A DNA stretch of 64,000 nucleotides. Source: Macrococcus capreoli (lineage in GTDB: Bacteria; Bacillota; Bacilli; Staphylococcales; Staphylococcaceae). The translations under genes and the position numbers were made by a program. The stretch covers positions 186,001-250,000 of the forward strand of contig NZ_JAOTIS010000001.1 in the NCBI RefSeq assembly GCF_025628935.1. The letters are read 5' to 3'. Below, one piece after another: positions 10,354 through 19,461 of this stretch (positions are counted from its first letter, which is position 1; each line of letters opens with the position of its first letter). The notes under the pieces were generated by a model. It did not search any database. It saw only the letters and a program-made list of their open reading frames with translations, and was not told the DNA's origin.

Positions 10354-11772
10354 ATGGATAATATTATTAAGTTTCCAGGCAACGATGATGATTTTTACAA
10401 AATCGGCTTGAAGAAACAAAATCAACAGTCATACGAAGAAGCCATCTCTTATTATCAGAAATCCCTGCAGAAAGAAAATAAGTGGCAAGTTGTACAAAGT
10501 TTAGCAGAGTGTTATCAATTGATTGGTCGTTATGATGATGCAGAACAAACATTAATACAATATTTAACGACGCATTTTGATAGTAGTGATGTTTTTTATG
10601 AATTGAGCAGATTATTTATTCGAAAGCGAGACCCGAATAAGGCGTTTTTATTCGGGATGTATTATAGTTTGAATACGGATGACGAACATTATCTGGAAGA
10701 AATGCGTACATTATTTGATGTCTTTTATGATGATCAGTCGAAAATGGAAGAAGAAAGCGAAAGCTTCGTGGTTCACTATATCTTTCAACATTTTTTCCAG
10801 ACAGTGAATTATGAATTAGCATTAGACTGGATTAACTATCAACCCGTTGATATTCAATCCCGTGCTGAAATTAGAAATTTAAAAGCGATGACGTTATTAT
10901 TTATTGGTGAATATAAGGAAAGTAGTGCGATACTTGAGCAACTGCTGGCAGAAGATGCAACAGATATACATGCGTTATGTCATTACACGCTGTTGTTATA
11001 CAATACAAATCAAACGGAGCAATATGAGCAGTATTTAAAGCGATTAGAAAAGATTGTACCGCTCAATGATGATGAAAAGTTTAAATTAGGTATTGTATTA
11101 AGTTTCTTAAATAAATTTGAAGAGTCGCATGAATTGCTGTTCCCGTTATATAAAAAGGGAAAATTCTTAAATCAGCAAATGTATCATGCACTCAGCTTTA
11201 ATAGCTTCGCACTTGGACAATTTAAACAGTCCGATCAGTTCTGGGAAAGTTTAACGGAATTAGTGCCACAACCAGGTTTAAGTCCGAGACGTATTTATGA
11301 AGGACATCAATATTTAACAGAAGTGATTATCCCATTAATTGATGCAGCAGATCGTAATCATCGATTGATTGGCATCTTCCTAATTTCTCAAATGGAAGAT
11401 AAGACGATGTTAATCAACCGAAAAGTATGGGAACGTTTAGAGCAGTTACCTGACTTTGAAAAGCTGTACCTATCCTATATATTTCATGATTTAAATTTGA
11501 TTAAACTTGATTTTATTCATAAAGGATTGGAACGTTTGAATCGAATTGTTTATGATATTGAATTATTTGATTACTGGATAGAGAAAGCTGAAAGTATCAT
11601 TGAGGCGAAGATGGATTTAAAGCATGTTAATGCGTATGTTGCAGTATGTTACTTCTTATATATGCGCTTAACAAATGATAAAATTACGAAGCGTGAAGTG
11701 ATTGAGAAATTTAATACGACACGTTATCACTTTATTAAAGTTTATAATGGATTCAAGCAAAATAATATTTAA
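10354..11772 (+). CDS. Tetratricopeptide-repeat protein (YvcD-like)
   Basis: 472 residues from ATG 10354, which has AGGGGTG 8 bp upstream; a GTG at 10333 is in frame but lacks a site. Helical TPR-like repeats run through the first 280 residues (for example YEEAISYYQKSLQKE and YDDAEQTL), so the protein is likely a cytoplasmic scaffold. There are no membrane segments or enzymatic motifs. B. subtilis has a TPR protein (YvcD) in the same place before trxB. Function unknown; it probably belongs to the hprK-lgt transcript, since only 43 bp separates it from the acetyltransferase and no terminator is seen. Confidence 0.75.
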   Translation: MDNIIKFPGNDDDFYKIGLKKQNQQSYEEAISYYQKSLQKENKWQVVQSLAECYQLIGRYDDAEQTLIQYLTTHFDSSDVFYELSRLFIRKRDPNKAFLFGMYYSLNTDDEHYLEEMRTLFDVFYDDQSKMEEESESFVVHYIFQHFFQTVNYELALDWINYQPVDIQSRAEIRNLKAMTLLFIGEYKESSAILEQLLAEDATDIHALCHYTLLLYNTNQTEQYEQYLKRLEKIVPLNDDEKFKLGIVLSFLNKFEESHELLFPLYKKGKFLNQQMYHALSFNSFALGQFKQSDQFWESLTELVPQPGLSPRRIYEGHQYLTEVIIPLIDAADRNHRLIGIFLISQMEDKTMLINRKVWERLEQLPDFEKLYLSYIFHDLNLIKLDFIHKGLERLNRIVYDIELFDYWIEKAESIIEAKMDLKHVNAYVAVCYFLYMRLTNDKITKREVIEKFNTTRYHFIKVYNGFKQNNI

Positions 11773-11809
11773 TTTATCCTTTATATTGTATATTGAACTT
11801 ACGAAATGA

Positions 11810-12754
<945 letters not shown>

Positions 12755-12767
12755 TGATAAGTAATAA

Positions 12768-12795
12768 ATAGATACGCGTATGCGTGTCTATTTTT
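12768..12795 (+). terminator. Intrinsic terminator of trxB
   Basis: ATAGATACGC (12768-12777) pairs with GCGTGTCTAT (12782-12791, one G-U), 4-nt loop, then T5. Confidence 0.8.
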
Positions 12796-12841
12796 ATGAA
12801 TGCTTGTATGATAGAGATAATAGCGCTTGAGGAGGATAACG

Positions 12842-13744
12842 ATGAACAGTGAGGAAAACTTTAAGAAGTTAGTAATTGTTACGGGTATGAGCGGGGCAGG
12901 TAAGTCTGTTGCGATCCAGTGCCTTGAAGATTTAGGTTATTTTTGTGTTGATAATTTACCGCCGATACTATTACCTAAATTTGTAGAGTTAATGCAGGAT
13001 AATAACCAGTCATTATCGCGTGTTGCTATCGGTGTTGATTTACGAGGTAAAGATTTCTTTGATAATTTGCGTGAAGAACTCCAGAATATCACGAATTTAA
13101 CAGATATTCTTGTTCAAATCTTATTTATTGAAGCGCAGGATAATGTATTAGTTTCCCGTTATAAAGCAACACGTAGAACACATCCGATCGCTGCGGGTGG
13201 TACGCCGTTACAAGCGATTAATGAAGAACGCAGATTACTAGCTGACTTGCGTGGTGTGGCAACTCATATTGTAGATACGACAGATTATAAACCGAAAGAA
13301 TTACGTTCTAAAGTCATCGAATTATTCGGCTCAGGCAAAGATAATATATTCTCTATTAATGTTATGAGTTTCGGCTTTAAACATGGTATTCCTATTGATG
13401 CTGATATCGTTTTTGACGTGCGTTTTTTACCGAACCCTTATTATATCGAATCACTTCGTCCTTTAACAGGGATGGATGCACGTGTTTACGATTATGTGAT
13501 GAAATGGAAAGAAACAGAACTATTCTATACAAAATTGATGGATTTATTAAAGTTTGTTATTCCTGGCTATATGCGTGAAGGAAAATCACAAGTGGTTATC
13601 GCAATAGGATGTACCGGAGGACAGCACCGTTCTGTGGCACTTGCAGAACGTATCAGCACAGAATTGAAAGACTTCTTTGATTTCGATTTAAATACTCGCC
13701 ATAGAGACGCACTAATCGAAGGCATTATTGATGAGAAGGCTTAA
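12842..13744 (+). CDS. rapZ: RapZ/YvcJ family P-loop protein
   Basis: 300 residues from ATG 12842 (GAGGAGGATAAC upstream); an in-frame start at 12827 is less likely. Walker A GMSGAGKS at the N-terminus, and a conserved C-terminal domain with GCTGGQHRSVALAE. In E. coli RapZ is an RNA adaptor controlling GlmS; in Bacillus YvcJ is a nucleotide-binding protein linked to competence and cell-wall sugar supply. The role here is inferred by family only. It overlaps yvcK by 14 bp, in the conserved rapZ-yvcK-whiA operon. Confidence 0.93.
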   Translation: MNSEENFKKLVIVTGMSGAGKSVAIQCLEDLGYFCVDNLPPILLPKFVELMQDNNQSLSRVAIGVDLRGKDFFDNLREELQNITNLTDILVQILFIEAQDNVLVSRYKATRRTHPIAAGGTPLQAINEERRLLADLRGVATHIVDTTDYKPKELRSKVIELFGSGKDNIFSINVMSFGFKHGIPIDADIVFDVRFLPNPYYIESLRPLTGMDARVYDYVMKWKETELFYTKLMDLLKFVIPGYMREGKSQVVIAIGCTGGQHRSVALAERISTELKDFFDFDLNTRHRDALIEGIIDEKA

Positions 13745-14723
13745 AATTTGTCTGATTGGCGGAGGTACAGGATTGTCTGTCATGGCGAGAGGTTTAAAGC
13801 ACTATCCTGTAGAAATAACGACAATCGTAACGGTTGCTGATGATGGTGGAAGTACGGGTAAAATTCGTGATGTCATGGATATTCCGGCACCGGGTGATAT
13901 TCGTAACGTACTGGCTGCATTAAGCGATGTTGAACCGATGCTTGAGAAATTGTTTCAATATCGATTTAATGATGAGACGTTAGGTGGCCATCCCGTCGGT
14001 AATTTAATGCTTGCTGCAATGACTGACATCACAACTGATTTCGGACATGCGGTAAAAGAATTAAGTAAAATTCTGAATGTGAAAGGGACAGTGATTCCTT
14101 CAACAAATACAAGTCCAATACTCAATGCGATAATGGAAGACGGGGAAATTGTAGTTGGAGAATCTTTGATTCCATTAAAAGATAAGAAAATAGATAAAGT
14201 ATTTTTAACTCCTGCCAATATTAAACCGATGAAAGAAGCCATTGATGCTTTACTGGAATCAGATTTAATTGTTATGGGACCTGGCAGTTTATATACGAGT
14301 ATTATTCCTAATTTAGTGCTGGATGAGCTGGCACAGGCCATTGTAAAGAGTGACGCTACGAAATTGTATGTTGCCAATATTATGACGCAACGTGGTGAGA
14401 CGATTAATTATACAGTGGCTGATCATATTGAAGCGATTCATAAACATGTCGGTACATCGTTTATTCAGTTTGTAATTGCAAATGATACCGCATTTAATGA
14501 TAAAATTCATGAAAATTATGCGCGCAATAACTCGACATTTGTGACGTGTGACGTTGAACGTATTCGTGATATGGGGATTAATCTCATTACAAATAACGAA
14601 TTAGTGGATATCAATCTAGATGGTATCGTCCGCCATAATAATGAAGTGCTCGCGGATATGATTTATGAATTAGCATTAAGTGAAATAAGTACGATTGAGT
14701 TTAATCAGAAAGAAGGCGAGTAA
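13731..14723 (+). CDS. yvcK: YvcK family (gluconeogenesis/cell-shape factor)
   Basis: 330 residues from ATG 13731; the TTG three bases earlier is less likely. It has the CofD-like fold and an N-terminal [16 protein letters not shown] nucleotide-binding loop, then DDGGSTG and GDIRN. YvcK binds UDP-sugars and is needed for growth on gluconeogenic substrates and for proper wall synthesis in Bacillus. It overlaps rapZ and ends 1 bp before the GTG of whiA, so all three are translationally coupled. No anomalies. Confidence 0.93.
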   Translation: MRRLKICLIGGGTGLSVMARGLKHYPVEITTIVTVADDGGSTGKIRDVMDIPAPGDIRNVLAALSDVEPMLEKLFQYRFNDETLGGHPVGNLMLAAMTDITTDFGHAVKELSKILNVKGTVIPSTNTSPILNAIMEDGEIVVGESLIPLKDKKIDKVFLTPANIKPMKEAIDALLESDLIVMGPGSLYTSIIPNLVLDELAQAIVKSDATKLYVANIMTQRGETINYTVADHIEAIHKHVGTSFIQFVIANDTAFNDKIHENYARNNSTFVTCDVERIRDMGINLITNNELVDINLDGIVRHNNEVLADMIYELALSEISTIEFNQKEGE

Positions 14724-14724
14724 T

Positions 14725-15675
14725 GTGTCGTTTGCCTCGGAAATGAAGAACGAACTAACGCGGATTGAAACAGATATGTGTTGCAGTAAAGCGGAATTAT
14801 CAGCATTGATACGGATGAATGGTAATTTAAGTATTCAAAACATGCAATGGGTGATCAACGTTCAATCAGAGAATGCTGCAATAGCAAGACGTGTATATAG
14901 TTTAACGAAGAAAATATTTGGTGTAGATATCGAACTATTAGTACGAAAAAAAATGAAATTAAAAAAGAACAATGTTTATATTTGTCGTATTAAAATGAAA
15001 ACGAAAGAAATATTAGATGAATTAAAAATATTAACAAACGGCGAATTTAAACAAATCGTTGATCCGGAATTAGTGCATGATGAATGTTGTAAACGTAGTT
15101 ATTTAAGAGGAGCATTTTTAGCGGGGGGTTCGGTGAACAACCCGGAAACGTCGTCTTATCATTTAGAAATATTTTCTTTATATGAAAGTCATTCGTTAGG
15201 GTTAACGGCTTTAATGAATGAATATGAATTAAATGCAAAAACGCTTGAACGAAAGAAAGGCTATATTTCGTATTTAAAAGAAGCAGAAAAAATTTCGGAG
15301 TTTTTAAGTATTATTGGTGGTTATCAAGCATTATTGAAATTTGAAGATGTTCGTATTGTGCGTGATATGCGTAATTCAGTGAATCGTTTAGTCAATTGTG
15401 AGACGGCGAATTTGAATAAAACAATCAGTGCTGCGATGCGACAAGTTGACAATATTAAATTGATTGATCAGGAGATAGGGATTGAAGAATTGCCTGAACG
15501 ATTGAGAGAAATTGCGCGATTAAGAGTGTTGCATCAAGATATTTCATTGAAAGAACTTGGAGAAATGGTGTCGACAGGTGTGATTTCTAAATCTGGCGTT
15601 AACCACCGTTTAAGAAAACTCGATGAAATCGCAGATAAACTGCGTGCGGGTGAGCAAGTTGAACTAAAAAGATAA
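14725..15675 (+). CDS. whiA: WhiA DNA-binding protein
   Basis: 316 residues from GTG 14725, placed directly after the yvcK stop with GAAGGCGAG upstream; [11 protein letters not shown] is the standard N-terminus. It combines an N-terminal LAGLIDADG homing-endonuclease-like fold without nuclease activity (region [14 protein letters not shown]) with a C-terminal helix-turn-helix (about 240-310, [17 protein letters not shown]). In Firmicutes it acts in division and chromosome segregation. It is the last gene of the rapZ-yvcK-whiA operon and ends at a bidirectional terminator. Confidence 0.95.
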   Translation: MSFASEMKNELTRIETDMCCSKAELSALIRMNGNLSIQNMQWVINVQSENAAIARRVYSLTKKIFGVDIELLVRKKMKLKKNNVYICRIKMKTKEILDELKILTNGEFKQIVDPELVHDECCKRSYLRGAFLAGGSVNNPETSSYHLEIFSLYESHSLGLTALMNEYELNAKTLERKKGYISYLKEAEKISEFLSIIGGYQALLKFEDVRIVRDMRNSVNRLVNCETANLNKTISAAMRQVDNIKLIDQEIGIEELPERLREIARLRVLHQDISLKELGEMVSTGVISKSGVNHRLRKLDEIADKLRAGEQVELKR

Positions 15676-15713
15676 TCACAACTATATTTTATTGAGCTCG
15701 ATTTCATCACATC

Positions 15714-15758
15714 AAAAAAACCATCCTAAATCATTAGCGGTTTAGGATGGTTTTTTTT
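15714..15758. terminator. Bidirectional terminator between whiA and the lipoprotein gene
   Basis: AACCATCCTAAA (15719-15730) pairs perfectly with TTTAGGATGGTT (15741-15752), with A7 to the left and T8 to the right. The last seven codons of the reverse-strand lipoprotein gene are part of this hairpin. Confidence 0.92.
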
Positions 15759-16477
15759 GCTTTAAATTGTTCGAAAGATTGGAACGGTTCTTCTTTTATT
15801 TCAAAACTGCCTTCAGTTTGTCCGTTGACTTGATGAATGGCTGTATACATTAATAATTCTTTTTTACTATCATAAAGTTTTTCACCAAAATTGATTGCAT
15901 ATTTTTCATAAGCTTTATATTTCGGATCACTTTTATCTAAAGTGTTTAAATATTTATAATCATCTTGATGCATTTCAAATTTCGGATAGAAATGCGCTGT
16001 TTCATCTGATTTAACAATTTCCACATGCTTTGGATTTGCTGTGATGTAACGACCATCTTGTAATAAATACATCTTTAAATCTTGATACGTGACTTCAGCG
16101 ATTGCAATAAACTGATGATCCTTACCTGCAGGTATTGTTGGTATACCGTGACCGGTATCTTCAGAATAAATGATTGTATCATTATCTTTGGACTGAATAA
16201 TTGAGCTCATTGTTTTTAATTTCAATCCTTTAACTGGGTAAACTTTTGTTATGCCAGGTTTTAATTGCGTTACAGCACCATATATATTTGTTGCTTCTTT
16301 TTCAGTTAATGGTGTCGTTTGATTAGATGTACTGTTTTCATTTGCGTTTTTTTTACTTGTTTTTTCAGATATCTCTGCTGTTTGTGTATTATTTTCTTTT
16401 TGAGTTGCACTTTGGGCATTGCATGCAGATAACGCTATTGACGCAATTAGTATTGTCGTAATAATGTTTTTATTCAT
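15734..16477 (-). CDS. Secreted lipoprotein of unknown function
   Basis: 247 residues. A type II signal peptide with lipobox LSAC (Cys19) predicts diacylglyceryl anchoring, then a low-complexity Gln/Asn/Thr/Lys linker (20-60) and a globular domain of about 180 residues that I do not recognise (GAVTQLKPGITKVYPVKG; a Tyr/Lys-rich C-terminus). The start has AAAAGGAGTT. The C-terminal residues KKTILNR are encoded within the terminator stem shared with whiA. It is 79 bp downstream of the alkaline phosphatase on the same strand, with a strong hairpin between and no clear promoter of its own, so it may be expressed by read-through. Confidence 0.75.
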   Translation of the reverse strand: MNKNIITTILIASIALSACNAQSATQKENNTQTAEISEKTSKKNANENSTSNQTTPLTEKEATNIYGAVTQLKPGITKVYPVKGLKLKTMSSIIQSKDNDTIIYSEDTGHGIPTIPAGKDHQFIAIAEVTYQDLKMYLLQDGRYITANPKHVEIVKSDETAHFYPKFEMHQDDYKYLNTLDKSDPKYKAYEKYAINFGEKLYDSKKELLMYTAIHQVNGQTEGSFEIKEEPFQSFEQFKAKKTILNR

Positions 16478-16501
16478 GAATTAACTCCTTTTCGTATAGA
16501 T

Positions 16502-16546
16502 AACAAATAAATCCAGACACTCATGCAGTGCCTGGATTTATTTGTT
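16502..16546 (-). terminator. Strong hairpin between phosphatase and lipoprotein genes
   Basis: A 15-bp perfect inverted repeat, AACAAATAAATCCAG (16502-16516) with CTGGATTTATTTGTT (16532-16546), and an inner CACT/AGTG. On the minus strand its right arm is U-rich, so it likely terminates or attenuates the phosphatase transcript before the lipoprotein gene. Confidence 0.75.
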
Positions 16547-16556
16547 AATCGTTTCT

Positions 16557-17930
16557 TTATTTAAAGAACTTAAAGATGCGTTTCGCGTTATCCGTATTGT
16601 CCATACTTCCACGCCATTGTTCACTTCCTGGACCATAGCCATAAATATATACATCTTCACCAGTATGGCCTCCAGTTGTCCATCCAGTGAAACTTCTCTT
16701 ATTGACTGGCTTTTCAATTGCGTCTTCAATCTTTACAGCATCTTTTGCGGCAACGGCATCTTTAATATTTTTGATTTCATCTTCAGTTAATTCGAATCCG
16801 ATATTTTCTTTAATAATCGCATCTACATCTGCGCCATCTTTCATTAATTGCGCACGTAAATATTCAGGCGTATGTTTCATTTTTTTAATTGGATCTACAA
16901 AGAAGTTGTATTCTCCGCCTTGTCCCATTGATAAACCACCAGTAGAGTGGTCGGCAGTAGCAATAACTAAAGTGTTACAATCTGTCTTCGCAAAATTAAT
17001 CGCTTCCTGGAAGGCTAAATCAAAGTCTTGCATTTCACTCATTGCACCAGTGATATCATTCGCATGACCTGCCCAGTCAATTTGAGAACCTTCAACCATT
17101 AAGAAGAATCCATGCTTATTTGTAGATAACTTTTTAATCGCTGTGTTTGTCATTTGTTGTAATGATGGCATATTGTCATCTCTATCAATCATTTTTGGCA
17201 TACCACCTGGTGAGAACAATCCTAACAATTGTTTCGCTTTTGTATCAGCAGTTGCTTTTAATAATTCGTTTTTGTTTGTTACATATTTATAGCCGTCTTT
17301 TTCAAAAGCTTTAATTAGGTTTCTGTCTTTACGTTCAAAGTAATCTTTACCACCGCCAAGAATAACATCAACTTTATGTTGTTTATTAATCATTTCATCG
17401 TAGTAATCATCAGCGATCGCTGCCATATTTTTACGTGATTCATCATGCGCACCGTATGCTGCTGGTGTTGCATGCGTAACTTCACTCGTTGCAACTAAAC
17501 CTGTTGATTTATATTTAGATTTTGCTTGCTCTAATACTGTTTTTACTTCATGTTTATTAACGTCAACAGCAATCGCACTGTTATAAGTTTTTACACCCGC
17601 ACTCATTGCAGTCGCAGCAGAAGCTGAATCTGTAATATTTTGGTGTTCATCATCAGCGATTGTTGTTTGTGCACCTAATAAATAATCATCAAATGAAATA
17701 CGGTCAAGTTGTTTCGTCGCTTTGTTATCTCGCATATAACGATGTGCAGCAATATAAGATGGCCCCATGCCATCACCAATCATAAAGATAACATTTTTAG
17801 GTGTTTTCTTATTTGATTTACAAACTTTTGTTGCAGCTTGTACAGTGTTTCCAGTATGTGTTACTGGAAATGTTGTTGCTAATAAACCTGCCGTTAAAGT
17901 TGTTGCTAAAACTTTGTTAATTGCTTTCAT
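16557..17930 (-). CDS. phoA: Secreted alkaline phosphatase
   Basis: 457 residues from ATG 17930 (GGAGGCATATT upstream); an in-frame start 45 bases earlier has no site. A Sec signal peptide (cleavage probably VQA-A near residue 32) precedes an alkaline phosphatase domain: metal-binding MIGDGMG, nucleophile Ser in TDSASAATAMSAG, VTHATPAAYGAH, ATADHSTGG and WTTGGHTGEDV. It releases inorganic phosphate from phosphomonoesters outside the cell. A PHO-box-like array lies upstream. The gene and the following lipoprotein sit between whiA and clpP, where I do not expect them from the S. aureus order. The symbol is by family; phoB is also used in Bacillus. Confidence 0.93.
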   Translation of the reverse strand: MKAINKVLATTLTAGLLATTFPVTHTGNTVQAATKVCKSNKKTPKNVIFMIGDGMGPSYIAAHRYMRDNKATKQLDRISFDDYLLGAQTTIADDEHQNITDSASAATAMSAGVKTYNSAIAVDVNKHEVKTVLEQAKSKYKSTGLVATSEVTHATPAAYGAHDESRKNMAAIADDYYDEMINKQHKVDVILGGGKDYFERKDRNLIKAFEKDGYKYVTNKNELLKATADTKAKQLLGLFSPGGMPKMIDRDDNMPSLQQMTNTAIKKLSTNKHGFFLMVEGSQIDWAGHANDITGAMSEMQDFDLAFQEAINFAKTDCNTLVIATADHSTGGLSMGQGGEYNFFVDPIKKMKHTPEYLRAQLMKDGADVDAIIKENIGFELTEDEIKNIKDAVAAKDAVKIEDAIEKPVNKRSFTGWTTGGHTGEDVYIYGYGPGSEQWRGSMDNTDNAKRIFKFFK

Positions 17931-17964
17931 AATATGCCTCCGAAAAATAATTTTTGAAATTAAA

Positions 17965-18027
17965 TTCATAATCAATTTATCAGAAGATTGTAAATAAAAG
18001 AGGGCAGTAGTGTAAATCTTTTGTAAA
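17965..18027 (-). promoter_or_regulatory. PHO-box array and promoter of the alkaline phosphatase gene
   Basis: On the minus strand TTTACA occurs at 18027-18022, 18016-18011 and 17994-17989, that is at 11-bp phase with one register (18005-18000) degenerate. PhoP of Bacillus binds direct repeats of TT(A/T)ACA with the same period, usually four copies. The proximal copy also serves as a -35, 18 bp from TATGAA (17970-17965). The rest of 18028-18184 shows no feature. Confidence 0.6.
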
Positions 18028-18184
18028 TTAATTTTCTTAAATAGGAATAATTACTATTTGTGAGTGTTTATTTTGTCTATTATTATCATGGATATAAAAT
18101 GGAAAAATATTCTGTTATAAAGGTGCTCCAAAGCAAACTAATAAAATTAAATATCAGAAAAAATAAATACAGTCATAATTAATG

Positions 18185-18231
18185 AAAAAACCATCCAGAC
18201 ATTTTCATCAGTTGATGATGTCTGGATGGTT
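18185..18231 (-). terminator. Intrinsic terminator of clpP
   Basis: AACCATCCAGACAT (18189-18202) pairs with ATGTCTGGATGGTT (18218-18231), with an A6 run on the plus strand to the left, giving a U run after the stem in the clpP transcript. Confidence 0.85.
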
Positions 18232-18271
18232 ATTAATGATATACATTAATTACAACTATTCTTGTAAACAA

Positions 18272-18865
18272 TTATTTTTTATCTTCAATCGGATGCATTA
18301 CTTCATCGATTAATCCGTAAGCTTTAGCTTCATCGGCAGATAAGAAATTATCACGATCAGTATCTTTTTCGATTTTTTCAATCGGTTGACCTGTACGTTC
18401 TGATAAAATGCGGTTTAACTTTTCACGTGTTTTTAAAATATGACGTGCCGCGATTTCGATTTCTGTCGCTTGACCTTGTGCGCCACCTAATGGCTGATGA
18501 ATCATCACTTCAGCATTCGGTAATGCAAAGCGCTTTCCTTTCGCACCAGCTGCTAATAAGAATGATCCCATAGATGCTGCCATACCGATACAAATTGTTT
18601 GTACATCCGGTTTAATATGTTGCATCGTATCATAAATTGCCATTCCAGCTGTAACACTACCACCTGGCGAGTTGATATATAAATAAATATCTTTCTCAGC
18701 ATCTTGTGCTTGTAAAAATAGTAATTGAGAAACGATAGAGTTTGCTACGTTATCATCAATTGCAGAGCCTAACATAATAATTCTATCTTTGAGTAAACGT
18801 GAATAAATATCATAAGCGCGTTCACCACGATTTGTTGATTCGATAACTGTTGGTATTAAATTCAT
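18272..18865 (-). CDS. clpP: ATP-dependent Clp protease proteolytic subunit
   Basis: 197 residues, normal length. A self-compartmentalised serine protease that works with ClpC/ClpX ATPases on misfolded and regulatory proteins. The catalytic triad is intact: Ser98 (GMAASMGS), His123 (EVMIHQP) and Asp172 (TDRDNF). The start has AGGAGG 8 bp upstream. It is monocistronic, with a CtsR operator over its promoter and its own terminator. No oddities. Confidence 0.98.
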   Translation of the reverse strand: MNLIPTVIESTNRGERAYDIYSRLLKDRIIMLGSAIDDNVANSIVSQLLFLQAQDAEKDIYLYINSPGGSVTAGMAIYDTMQHIKPDVQTICIGMAASMGSFLLAAGAKGKRFALPNAEVMIHQPLGGAQGQATEIEIAARHILKTREKLNRILSERTGQPIEKIEKDTDRDNFLSADEAKAYGLIDEVMHPIEDKK

Positions 18866-18897
18866 ATTGTATTGCCTCCTTATTTACTGTTAAAAAT

Positions 18898-18928
18898 AAT
18901 ATACACTATAACGTCAAATATAGTCAAA
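18898..18928 (-). promoter_or_regulatory. clpP promoter with CtsR operator
   Basis: The heptad repeat CGTCAAA-N3-AGTCAAA (18912-18928, plus strand) matches the CtsR consensus RGTCAAA-N3-RGTCAAA with one base different. On the minus strand it contains TTGACT as a -35 (18927-18922), 18 bp from TATATT (18903-18898). CtsR binding would repress clpP until heat or protein stress. Confidence 0.75.
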
Positions 18929-19047
18929 GATTTGAACTGCTGCATATTCTTTTCTTGTCATACGTTATTCCTATTATAATAGTAGTAAGTAAGTATTGAT
19001 AGTAGCTTAACTTAATTTATCTTAATTGTTTTACATAGGAGGATCAC

Positions 19048-19302
19048 ATGAAAGATTTAATTTTATACACACAGCCACGTTGTGGATTATGTAACGATGC
19101 TAAAATTCAAATTGAATTTGCACAAGCGCAATGTTCATTTGAGGTGAAAGAGATCAATATTCTGTCGGATGACCAATTGAATGAATTATATTGTATGCGC
19201 GTACCTGTATTAGTTGATGCAGAAAGGGCATTCGTAATACAGGAAGGTCAAATTGATTTCGTCACGATTATTGAATATATGGAACAAATTTCGTCAAAAT
19301 AA
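19048..19302 (+). CDS. Glutaredoxin-like protein
   Basis: 84 residues: a short glutaredoxin/DUF836-type thioredoxin fold with CGLC near the N-terminus (TQPRCGLCND), a RVPVLV cis-Pro segment and an acidic C-terminus. It probably reduces disulfides in the cytoplasm. It lies directly before the cggR promoter, in the same relative place as a small glutaredoxin gene in staphylococci. The start has GGAGGAT. It is separated from cggR by an AT-rich hairpin at 19308-19350. Confidence 0.8.
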   Translation: MKDLILYTQPRCGLCNDAKIQIEFAQAQCSFEVKEINILSDDQLNELYCMRVPVLVDAERAFVIQEGQIDFVTIIEYMEQISSK

Positions 19303-19307
19303 TGAAT

Positions 19308-19350
19308 TTAAGAAAAAATTATTAATGTAAACGTTTTTAATTTTTCTTAA
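19308..19350 (+). promoter_or_regulatory. AT-rich hairpin with a cre-like core
   Basis: TTAAGAAAAAATTA (19308-19321) pairs with TAATTTTTCTTAA (19338-19350) with one bulge, which could end the glutaredoxin transcript. Within it, 19325-19339 (ATGTAAACGTTTTTA) matches the CcpA cre consensus WTGNAANCGNWNNCW except at one position, just upstream of the cggR promoter. Confidence 0.35.
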
Positions 19351-19353
19351 TAC

Positions 19354-19382
19354 TTGCAAAACATTTTAATGCTTGTTATGAT
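19354..19382 (+). promoter_or_regulatory. Sigma-A promoter of the cggR-gap operon
   Basis: TTGCAA (19354-19359), exactly 17 bp, TATGAT (19377-19382). The CggR operator lies just downstream of the expected start site. Confidence 0.7.
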
Positions 19383-19405
19383 TGCTTTGTAACGTAAGTT
19401 GGTTT

Positions 19406-19435
19406 TTGACCCATCTGGGACAAAATGAGTCCAAC
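19406..19435 (+). promoter_or_regulatory. CggR operator
   Basis: The sequence contains TGACC-CATC-TGGGAC-N7-GTCC, resembling the direct-repeat CggR operator of B. subtilis (CGGGAC-N6-TGTC, repeated). It lies between promoter and cggR, where repressor binding would block elongation. Flanking AGTTGG (19397-19402) and CCAACT (19431-19436) are also complementary. Confidence 0.55.
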
Positions 19436-19461
19436 TAGTTATCAATTAAAGGAGGAGTCGT

